Positions 10,121 to 18,977 of a DNA stretch of 21,355 nt are shown here, piece by piece (the stretch's first letter is position 1; every line of letters starts with the position of its first letter). This stretch comes from Batkoa obscura (taxonomy: Eukaryota > Entomophthoromycota > Entomophthoromycetes > Entomophthorales > Batkoaceae): positions 1 to 21,355 of the forward strand of contig JASVEC010000272.1 in NCBI GenBank assembly GCA_030770535.1. Reading direction: 5' to 3'. The position numbers and the translations under genes are program-made. The notes under the pieces are model-generated. The model made no database searches. It was not told the DNA's origin and saw only the letters and a list, made by a program, of their open reading frames with translations.

Positions 10121-11306
10121 TATTAATACATATTTTATAAATTTAATAAAGTAGATGAAAAACTCATTTCAATAATAAACCAAAAAGATTAAAAATAAAT
10201 AATTTATTGAGAAAAAATAGATCAAAAGATGCTAGAATCTTTTTATTCATTTATTTTTAAGTTATTAAAAGCTTTAAATAACTTAAATTAAGTATACTAA
10301 TAAAAGAATATGATATCTTTCTAATCTATATCCTCTACCGAATTTTAGTAATAGGTTAAGTTTGACATTATATGGAAATGTGTCTTATTTGAAATATTTA
10401 TAAATTGTTAATTTTATTTTTAAACTTTAAAGAAGATAGATAATTTATATTTTTAAATTTATGAGTTATTTTTAAAAAAATCACTAGTACTAATTTTACG
10501 ACTAAAACTATCTAAATTTAGTACATAAATTATGTAGTGATAATTTAAATAGTAAAATTTAATAATTTTCATATAGCATTGAATAGTAAGAACTATATCT
10601 AAGTGATCTATCAATTGATCATATAATTAATATAGTAATATTTCATATAGTAAAAAAAATATGATACTAACAATATAAGAAATAGGTATTTTCTCGATAT
10701 TGTATTTGATCGAATGTCTATTTTATAAAAACAAAGTGCTTTAAGATATTATTTCTAAAGAACAATCTAAAGACAATAATATATTGCTATTAATGCTATA
10801 GCTTATTTTATTTATTTTATTAATTTGATTTACTATATTTAGATAGGAATTAATTTTGAATAGATTTGTATTTGATTAGATTTAATTTTATCTCAAAAAG
10901 TTTATTAAAAGGTATTTCGCAGCACATTATGTATAATTGATTTTGTCAACAGGTTGTTAATATTGAATTTAACGCTAACTGCTTATATTGTTTTATAAAA
11001 TCAGAGCTTTAGTTTGTCACTATATTACTATTAATTAATAGTACAGCTTCTTATTATATATCAATGATTATTGATTTTTAAGCTTTAATATCAACTTGCA
11101 AAGATATCTTTTTAAAGGCAGTATATTTATTTTACATTTTACATTAAAATTTTTAAAATGCTATAGCTTAAGGTTATGTTCAAATTAATAATTGAAATAT
11201 TTATTCGCTAATATCTATATTTTATTCATAATGAAATTACAAAAAAAGGTTAGTTAAAAAATCAATTATTACAATATTCGAATGAATATAGTCCAATTTA
11301 TAACAA

Positions 11307-11414
11307 TTTAGATATATTGATATTAAGTTGATATAAACAAGATTTAAATATATTAGTATCAAGTTAATATAAATAAAATTTAAATATATTAACATTAAAT
11401 TGATATATAAAAAT
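11307..11414. repeat. Tandem repeat, three 36-bp units
   Basis: Units start at 11307, 11343 and 11379, each with TTTAAATATATT or TTTAGATATATT. The body then varies around TATTAAGTTGATATAAA. The register is an exact 36 bp with no indels between units. The units differ by substitutions, so the array is not recent. Confidence 0.75.
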
Positions 11415-12294
11415 GAGTTGCTTTATTCAAGACATTATCTATTGTATTATATTGTTTATTATTAATAGAATTATATATATAACATGTTAAAGCAATATGA
11501 TCTTAAGTGGAAGTGGCTTAAAAAAGGCTATGTCACTATGTTTTTGTGATAAAAAATAAAGTTTAGTTATAATTTATAAACGGGTTTTACTTGGTATTCT
11601 ATCACTCGACAATTCAAAAGAATAACTAATAATTCAATGTAGTATACTGAAAAAAGAAATTTCTAAATCAAATCTTTTGATGTACTAGATTCCATTCACT
11701 TTTAAAATTACAAATATGAAATTAAAGAACATCATTTACAAAAATTAATAGTATTACGAATAGAGTTTAAAGTCAAAAAGGTATAAGCAAACATGTATTA
11801 GTATATTTTTGATACTCTTAATATATATCAATACTATTTATTCTTGTATAACTCTTAGCTTTAGTTAATCATAGAGCTATATTTTATCTAAGAGTTAACT
11901 GTAAGACGCACCATTTCTTGGTATTATAGAAACAAAGTAAGGAATAATGTTATATAGATTATCCATAATTACTATTAATTCAATGATCTGTTCGTGTATG
12001 AATGTATTAATTATATTGAATTAATACAACTGATTCGCAATAAACTATAAAGTAAAGATCCGTGAATAACTTGAAACTAGATTTTATTTGAAAACATATT
12101 TAAAAATAAGTTCCGTAAATTATTTTTATTTGTATATTATTAAATTTGCAGTAGAAAATAGTTTAATTATATGGATTAAATTTATAAATAGAATCTTTTT
12201 TTGAGTTTTATGATTAATTATAAAGCAACATTATTATATCGGTTATTATTTTGGGATACTACACCTTTTTAATGAATAAAGATGGTTACTGTTG

Positions 12295-12344
12295 ATCATA
12301 CTTTTATTGTTTTAAAAAAGTTAAACTAGTAATAAAAGTATGAT
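12295..12344. repeat. Inverted repeat with 14-bp arms
   Basis: Left arm ATCATACTTTTATT (12295-12308) is perfectly complementary to right arm AATAAAAGTATGAT (12331-12344), with 22 bases between them. It could form a cruciform or an RNA stem-loop. No neighbouring gene gives it a clear role. Confidence 0.6.
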
Positions 12345-13113
12345 TTTATTATACAAGTTTTAAATACTCTAATGTATTAGGACTATTGATTCTTATTCTC
12401 TTGGTTTAGTAATATATCTATTAGCTCATTCATTAACAAATCCAGTTAATTTTAGAGCAAGTCTATTCTGGAAACGTCGGAATCAGCTCTCCCTGACCAA
12501 AAATAAATGCTTTCCAACAGTCTGGTAGCTATTAGTTCACTATAAGAACAAACGAAAAAATTTAATATAAGATCATACAACAGTACAGTGTAAGTGTAAA
12601 TATAAATACAAATCTAATACTAAGTGTGAATGTACATAAAAATATAGAGGCAACGGTTTTAGTTTGAGGGGTTGGTGTAATGATACTTTAAATTACAAAT
12701 ATTAAAAATTGAGTTAAGGCAGTTTTAAATTTAATATTATGTCTAGATTTGTAAACCTATTATTTTATCATTTAATTTATTAAATTTTAAATTCAACTTT
12801 GATATTAACTTATTTGTCAATTCTCTTCCAACCTAAATCATGGCTCAAAATTTATTTTATAATGGATGATTCCAAATGTAGTAATTTTAAGCCAAGTGAC
12901 AGCAAATTCCAGTTCCAATTTGTAGTAGCATTGGCTAATGCTTTGCTTTTAAATATTAATATATGTGAGCTTATAGTAATAATATGTGTATGTCAGGCTC
13001 ATCCGACTCATATTTTTTTTTTTTAGACAAGTTTTGATCTGAACAAATTAATATATTCCCAATTTATCAAGTTAAAATAATTAATCTATCATTAATAAAC
13101 TCAAGACAAACCC

Positions 13114-13121
13114 TATTTAAA
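13114..13121 (+). promoter_or_regulatory. Possible TATA box of the zinc-cluster gene at 13173
   Basis: TATTTAAA lies 52 to 59 bases upstream of the ATG at 13173. The same octamer occurs at a nearly equal distance ahead of the chitin synthase ATG. It is suggestive only, given the base composition. Confidence 0.4.
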
Positions 13122-13172
13122 CAGCGTTTTTGGAAGAAAATTATAAAATTATAAAATCCAAAATTAACAATA

Positions 13173-14183
13173 ATGTGTAATCCAAATAATATCGATTCAA
13201 CCGCAGATAAAACAACAGCTACTATTAGTACTTTTAAATGTAAACCATGTCAGCGTAGAAGGCTTAAGTGTGATATGACTATGCCAACTTGTAAGAAATG
13301 TATAAAAAGGGGTATGGAGTGTGTATATGTCTACAAACCACCACGTGTCAGAAGGCAAAAGGACGAAAGCTACCAAGCTTATGTTAATAAATTTTCAACT
13401 AAAGATGATCAAGATTGTGATATTGATTTTGATCCTCCTAAATTTAATCATAATGGTTCCGGAACTGAAAGCTCTGAATCAATAATAACAATTTCTCCTT
13501 CACCATCTAAAGGTAATTATGATATGTTGGTAGATTTAAACGTTGAAAATGAATTACCAAATGACTTCGAACTGAAGAGTAACATTACAACAAATCATGT
13601 TGTTGAATCCAATTGCTTTATTACCAATTATATGGAGCTTTTACCATACAACTTAAGTAGTCCAACTTATTCTCCTGGTATAAGAACACCTTTTAATCAA
13701 ACTTCTGAAGAGGAATTAACATCAATTGCACAGAATTTATACTTTAAAAATGTAAACAGTACCTTTATTTTATTTCCTATTACCTCTTCACAAAGATGGA
13801 GGTATTTCAATTATATATCAAATGCTGTTACTGCATTAGGGCTTTTATATTTACCATCACATTATGAAGGGTTTGAATCTTTAAAGTGTACATTGGAGGA
13901 AAAATTACTATCAGATTTAAGTAATAATTATGCCACATACTCTCTAGAAACTTTACAATTTTATATATTATGTTATCAAATAATATTATTATCTAATTCT
14001 CTTTCCCCATGCCCTTTTCCAATACTTACTCAGCTCGGTACTACCTGTCTAAACCAAGCTAAAGCAACTTCAGAGTACTTCAAAAGCTCATCACCTAATC
14101 TAGTTGAGCTTTCACGTAGTAATCCTTTTTTCAGTTTAGAGCTTAATGCTGCTTTAGATTTACTAACTAGTTTCGAACAATAA
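13173..14183 (+). CDS. Zn2Cys6 transcription factor, single exon, 336 aa
   Basis: This is an intact single-exon frame. The N-terminal zinc cluster is canonical: Cys23-x2-Cys26-x6-Cys33-x6-Cys40-x2-Cys43-x6-Cys50, with the basic loop QRRRLK, CD after the third Cys and Pro38 before Cys40. A basic linker follows (KPPRVRRQK, about 55-63), of the kind that helps DNA contact and nuclear import. Residues 65-180 are acidic and rich in Ser, Thr and Asn, as in activation regions. Residues about 185-336 look globular, with hydrophobic helix-like stretches, and may be a short or diverged version of the fungal regulatory domain; I cannot show that. Full-length family members are often 500-900 residues, so this one is short, but it has no sign of a break. 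It probably binds DNA in the nucleus as a transcription regulator. Target genes are unknown, and no enzyme gene sits beside it. Confidence 0.88.
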   Translation: MCNPNNIDSTADKTTATISTFKCKPCQRRRLKCDMTMPTCKKCIKRGMECVYVYKPPRVRRQKDESYQAYVNKFSTKDDQDCDIDFDPPKFNHNGSGTESSESIITISPSPSKGNYDMLVDLNVENELPNDFELKSNITTNHVVESNCFITNYMELLPYNLSSPTYSPGIRTPFNQTSEEELTSIAQNLYFKNVNSTFILFPITSSQRWRYFNYISNAVTALGLLYLPSHYEGFESLKCTLEEKLLSDLSNNYATYSLETLQFYILCYQIILLSNSLSPCPFPILTQLGTTCLNQAKATSEYFKSSSPNLVELSRSNPFFSLELNAALDLLTSFEQ

Positions 14184-16333
14184 TCTTTTTATTTAATGTT
14201 ATCTGGTAGTATAACAATTTTATCCCCTTCTTGATCCTTCGAAGTTTTCTTTTAATAAAATAATTTTCAATCTTTAAATATAATGACGGATTTATCACTA
14301 TTTGAAACATCTTTAAGAATAGAATTAAAATAACATCTTATTATGTAGCTCTATTTTATTATCTTTAAATCATTTATATTATTAGTCAATATACACTTAC
14401 TTTTAAAATGTTAAAGCTTTATTAAATATATGATTTATTAAAAATACTATAAAAAGGAAAGCGTTTTCTTTGTATAATAAGATAATATTTACTATAGAAA
14501 TAAAAGTTAAGCAAATAGTAAATTATTTTCTTAAATGTCTATATTAAAACTAAATGTTTATTATTAGGACATAAACATGACTTAATGGCAACCTAAATGA
14601 GTCACACTTAAAGTAGAAAAGCCTTGATTGTAATAAATACGATGGAGAGCGATTAATTATCTCAATTTGGATTAGTATTATGATATAAATTGAGATGTAA
14701 GCTTTTAGTTGTAATTTGACAGAAGAATTGATAGTAAATCTTTAATAAATATTAGCTAGATGTAGACCATGATTAAAATAAGGGATAAAGAAGTATAAAT
14801 CCTATTTAACCACTTTCATGTGATAAATATAATAATATTGGGGATATGATTACAATTGAAGGGATTTCCATTCCAAATACGTAACAGATCTTAAGTTAGA
14901 GTAAAAAAGTGATCACTTATAGCTCTCATAAAATATTCTCAAAGTGGTTGAAATGGTAGTTTCTTTTATAGGTAAAAATTTTAACATCAATCTTGATAAA
15001 AGAATTGTAAATACTTTAAAGTAAACATCATGCTGCAGTTTGATCACACTAATATTTTGTTTTGCTCTTTCATTGTGGTTTTTGTTTAATACCGTCAATA
15101 TTTTGAGAAGATTAACTTATGAAAAATTGCCAAACTGTTTTGAAGAATCTATAGTGAAAATTCATTTTTGTCATATTAATATAACATCTTTATAATTGAA
15201 AGATGAGGCTATAAAATTGAAATGATTTCAGTTATTTAGAGAACGAATTCTTAAATGAGCGATTCTATTAAGGTTTAATAATAATACTATAAACTGAAAT
15301 TCAGCTATGGTGTGATACCCAGTTTAATCATTATAATTGAGTTTATACAAGCTTCAAGATAGATAGTGCCAAGGTTCCAAGGTGCCAACATATTGGTTAG
15401 AAAGCCAAACCGAGTAAAGGTTTGGACTCTTCTTGATTTCAGTGAATACAACAAATAATAGACAAAGAGTAAATAGGAGATGATAGTTGACATCTTTACC
15501 TTAATATACAAAGGAAAAACTTAAAAAAATTGACTGAATAATCATATATGTTGTTTCTTATAGTTTAGATATGTTATGGTTAATAAAGTAATTAAGCTTT
15601 GTGGATTTACAACTGCTATACTTAGCAGTGTTTAATAGTTTTCAAGTTGATTAAATTTACTTAATCAAGTAATAGGTAAAAGAATAAATATCCCAATGAA
15701 TAAATACTTTTAAAGCTGGGCCAATTCCTTACCAAAATGGCGTAAACCATTTTTAATCCGTTCATTAGGTAAAATATCGGGGGTAAATAAAATTGAGGAA
15801 TAGTTTGCTGAATAATGTTAAAAATAAGGTCCTGGGTCTATTTTCTCACTAAGTTTTAAAAGAACCACAAAAAACATAAACTTACTGATTTGTGAGCAAC
15901 TCGAGAATTCTAGATTTTAAAACAAAATCAAACAAATCTGATGGTTTAATTGTTACACATGGCAAGCAGTAGATGGTTTATTCTTTTAGTATCAATAGTT
16001 GATAAATATGTAGAGTATAAAATAAACATAAATAAACAACATAAAAATTGAATCAGTTAAACAAGAAAGATATTTGATATTATTTTTGTTGACTAATTAT
16101 TAAATAAATACAGTATAAAGACAGGTTACAACTTATAACAAAAAATAATGAGAAAACATTTTTAGGTTGTTTTAATTTATTAAATATAATTTAGAAATAA
16201 ATGTTTTCTATAAAAGCTACTTTGCTTCAAGTCTGTGAATATCGAAAACAAAATTACAATGCAAGAATATTTCTTTTAAAAGCGATTATGAAATAATCAA
16301 TATTATAAGTAAATTACATGTTCAAACATTAAA
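14184..16333. other. Gene-free stretch downstream of the zinc-cluster gene
   Basis: Only short open frames occur, such as minus-strand frames of 61 codons at 14913-15098 and 68 codons at 15305-15511. Neither has a recognisable domain. The DNA around 15300-15440 is somewhat richer in G+C and could be an old coding relic, but I cannot match it to any family. Confidence 0.5.
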
Positions 16334-16337
16334 ATAT

Positions 16338-16434
16338 GGAGATGTTCTTTTTAATTTCAACACTTTTCATTTTAAGTACTATTGAAAGCGGAAAATAAGT
16401 TAGTAAGTCTCCTATAGAGACACCATTATATAGC
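16338..16434 (+). mobile_element. GGGG-end MITE, copy 8, diverged
   Basis: This is a degraded 97-bp copy that starts GGAGATGT and ends GACACC. The core is changed to TTTTAAGTACTATTGAAAGC and the right arm is partly replaced. The left flank is ATAT and the right flank ATTA, so the target duplication has eroded. It looks like the oldest copy in the window. Confidence 0.6.
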
Positions 16435-16438
16435 TGTT

Positions 16439-16966
16439 AGAATTTCCAAAGTTATATATTACGGTTCTACTGATAGTTTTTTTTTTGCTAAATTCAATTA
16501 AATTTCTGCTATCTATAATACCATGCTTATCTAATTTTAGTATATTATTCAATAAAAGTATAATATAAATATTATTTACAGAGGGCTTTTCAAATTGTAA
16601 TATTTATTTTAAAGTTTTGTGTGTTTTTATATTACAACTTTAAGATTTAAATAAAAGATTAGCCGCTATTTTCAATAATTGGCTTTGTGAAAACATCTTA
16701 ATTATTAGTATTTTTGTTTAATCAAGTTACATTCAAAAATTTAATAATTATTTCTAGTTAGACAATTTACAACTTGAATCCTCAAATTGATTTCATTATC
16801 TAATTTTAAAATTCTATAAAATAAATTCTTTATTGAAAAACAAAAGTGTCTAACAGTTAAATTATTTTATTATTTATATTGCAAGTTAGCAGAATTTTAC
16901 CAAATTTAATAGAAATTCCCGGATTAGCAAGGATTTTACTAATATGACCTATATATTAATAACGTA
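16439..16966. other. Intergenic stretch, nothing recognised
   Basis: No gene or repeat is recognised between MITE copy 8 and the long hairpin. Confidence 0.5.
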
Positions 16967-17059
16967 ATTCTAACATTAAGATAATTTATTTAGTAGCAAA
17001 TCTGTTTTATAGCCAATATTGCAGATTTGCTATTAAATAAATTATCTTAATGTTAGAAT
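16967..17059. repeat. Long near-perfect hairpin, 38-bp arms
   Basis: The left arm (16967-17004, starting ATTCTAACATTAAG) and right arm (17022-17059, ending CTTAATGTTAGAAT) are reverse complements over 38 bp with one mismatch. A 17-base loop separates them. It shares no sequence with the GGGG-end MITEs. Only one base lies between its right end and the ATAT target site of MITE copy 9. It could be a separate foldback element or encode a hairpin RNA. I see no clear target duplication around it. Confidence 0.85.
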
Positions 17060-17064
17060 CATAT

Positions 17065-17163
17065 GGGAGTGTTTTTTTTAACTTCATTATTTTTTCCATC
17101 TTTTAAACACTATTTAAGCGGAAAATTTGTTAGTAAAATTCTTAAACACAAAAATATATCCCC
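17065..17163 (+). mobile_element. GGGG-end MITE, copy 9
   Basis: This 99-bp copy starts GGGAGTGT and ends TATCCCC. ATAT flanks it at 17061-17064 and 17164-17167. It lies immediately right of the long hairpin. Confidence 0.82.
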
Positions 17164-17428
17164 ATATTATTATTATATCATTAAGTTAACAGATAGCTAC
17201 ATAGGAGGAAGTAGTTGGCTTTAAAACCATAGTTAACCATCTTTATGTAATATAAGCAATATAATATTGGTTTTCACTTATTAAAACTATTTGTTTTTTA
17301 GCTATTTATTAACTTAGTTATTAATAATTTAAACAGTATTGGGATTTAATAGGATTTCTATTATTTAGTAAACTACTTGGTTAGTAAATATTGAGACTTT
17401 TAGATTTCCAGTCATTTTTATAAAATAA

Positions 17429-17526
17429 GGGGATGTTTTTTTTATTTCATTATTTTTTCCATTTTTTAAGCGCTATTTGAGTGGAAAGATTGTCAATAAA
17501 ATCCTTAAACACAAAAAAACATCTCC
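17429..17526 (+). mobile_element. GGGG-end MITE, copy 10
   Basis: This 98-bp copy starts GGGGATGT and ends CATCTCC, with the core TTTTAAGCGCTATTTGAGTG. It is flanked by ATAA at 17425-17428 and ATAA at 17527-17530, a direct and non-palindromic 4-bp repeat. Confidence 0.86.
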
Positions 17527-17530
17527 ATAA

Positions 17531-18225
17531 GTTGAGATCAATTTTTTTATTTCTTTATTTTTTATAAACTTAACTTTAATCGAAGTTGTATTAGATTTTT
17601 TTAATTTATCAAATACTGGATAATAATCTAGTTTGTTGTTGTATTTAATAACATATAAATACTTTCTAATACCTTGTATCTTTATTATTTTTCTTATTTT
17701 CTGTGAAATCTGGTACTCAGTGATTGGATTCAAAAACAGTCATTGTCTAGTTGACTACACTGTAAGTTGAAAGGTCTTAGTTTATGTGATTAAGATAGAC
17801 TTGAGTTATGAAGAGTAGCATGTAATAGGCTACAGACTATATAAGACAAACAGAATAATAATACGATGTAAAATCTACGTAAAATACTATTAAGTAAACT
17901 TATTAAGCAAAACTTATTGACCTTTATTAAATGTTTGAGATATCAAGGAATAATTCAGTTAAAGAGCCTCGAGCTATTATTGTTTTTGAATCTCTTTTAT
18001 ACTCCGATAAGTATAGATATCTCAAGACAAGAGGATAATATTCTTTGAGATGAAGATAGAAATTCTCATAGCAAATCAAAATAAGAGCATGGGATTAATT
18101 GTCTCTGAACTTGAAAGCACAATGACTTAAGTTTATTATTATGCTATACTCAATCATGGAGCTGATAAAGTGATGTTTCACATTTCGAATAACTTTTTTT
18201 AACTGTATATTGGTGATATATATTA
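17531..18225. other. Intergenic stretch, nothing recognised
   Basis: A minus-strand open frame of 86 codons (17473-17733) starts in this stretch and runs into MITE copy 10. It is Lys- and Ile-rich with no domain, so I treat it as chance. Nothing else stands out. Confidence 0.5.
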
Positions 18226-18230
18226 TATAA

Positions 18231-18327
18231 GGGGGTGTCTTTTTCGGTTTCATTACTTTTTTCCCATTTTTTTAAGCACTATTTGAGAAAGATTGTTAGT
18301 AAAATTCTTAAACAAAAAATACATCCC
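18231..18327 (+). mobile_element. GGGG-end MITE, copy 11
   Basis: This copy starts GGGGGTGT and ends CATCCC. The flanks read TATAA on both sides. If the final C has become T, the element is 98 bp and the target duplication is ATAA, as for copy 10. Confidence 0.8.
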
Positions 18328-18409
18328 TATAAGTTGTTTTTTTACATTTTTAAAAAATAGTAATTTAGCTACTGCTTTATCTTCCAACTCATTAAGATAT
18401 TTACTATAT

Positions 18410-18505
18410 GAGAGTGGTTTTTTTGACTTCATTATTTTTTCCATTTTTTAAGCGCCATTTAAGCGGAAAATGTTGCTAAAATTCTTAAACACAAAAATAC
18501 ATCCC
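18410..18505 (+). mobile_element. GGGG-end MITE, copy 12
   Basis: This 96-bp copy starts GAGAGTGG and ends CATCCC, with the core TTTTAAGCGCCATTTAAGCG. Flanks are ATAT on the left and ATAC on the right. It lies about 80 bp from copy 11 and is the copy nearest the PCCB relic. Confidence 0.77.
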
Positions 18506-18509
18506 ATAC

Positions 18510-18977
18510 CTATTTTTTTTAATAGATTTTATTTATATTAATTTAAAATTGGTTATTTTAGTTTTTTTTATATTTCTAATAATTGATAATAGTATTATTT
18601 ACTGGTTTTGTTTCTTGTTTTCTTTAAAGCACTAATTTTATTATAGGTTTAATAAGGTTTGGGTTATTATAAACAGTTGTTAAAATCAATGTAAATGAAC
18701 TAACAATGTTTTATATAATGTGACTTTTTCCTATCATTAATTTTTTTAATCTATTTTGAAGTTTGATTATAAAGCTTCCATTTTTATTTGATTTTAAAGC
18801 TTTTTAAATCTAACTGATCATATATTAAGGACTTACAAATTCTAAGTTTTTAAAATTTGAACTGATTTTTGACTAAATTCTGAAACCAATTCCAACATCC
18901 CCCAAATGAATAGTGCTGAGATAAAAAGCATACAATTAAATTATTTTAAAAACTAACTCTTTTATTTCAGAAATTAT
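18510..18977. other. Spacer between the last MITE and the PCCB relic
   Basis: This is A+T-rich sequence with no gene seen. It would be the 3' flank of the PCCB relic. Confidence 0.5.

Larger units (their letters stand above)
10125..13113. other. Long gene-free A+T-rich stretch
   Basis: No coding-like frame is seen on either strand. The one open frame of note (75 codons near 12799-13026) has no recognisable domain and is probably chance. Apart from the tandem repeat at 11307 and the inverted repeat at 12295, listed separately, I see no structure. Sequence around 12470-12540 is less A+T-extreme but matches nothing I know. The promoter of the gene at 13173 lies at the right end. Confidence 0.55.

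Noticed and set aside
12799-13026. Open frame of 75 codons
   Set aside because: It has no recognisable domain or homology and ends in a T run. It is likely chance and lies in the promoter side of the gene at 13173.
14913-15511. Minus-strand frames of 61 and 68 codons
   Set aside because: They are short and lack motifs. The second lies in slightly G+C-richer DNA, but I could not match it to anything.
17473-18444. Minus-strand frames at 17473-17733 and 18253-18444
   Set aside because: Both overlap MITE copies; the second spans copy 11 and part of copy 12. Their sequences are Lys-rich products of A+T-rich DNA.
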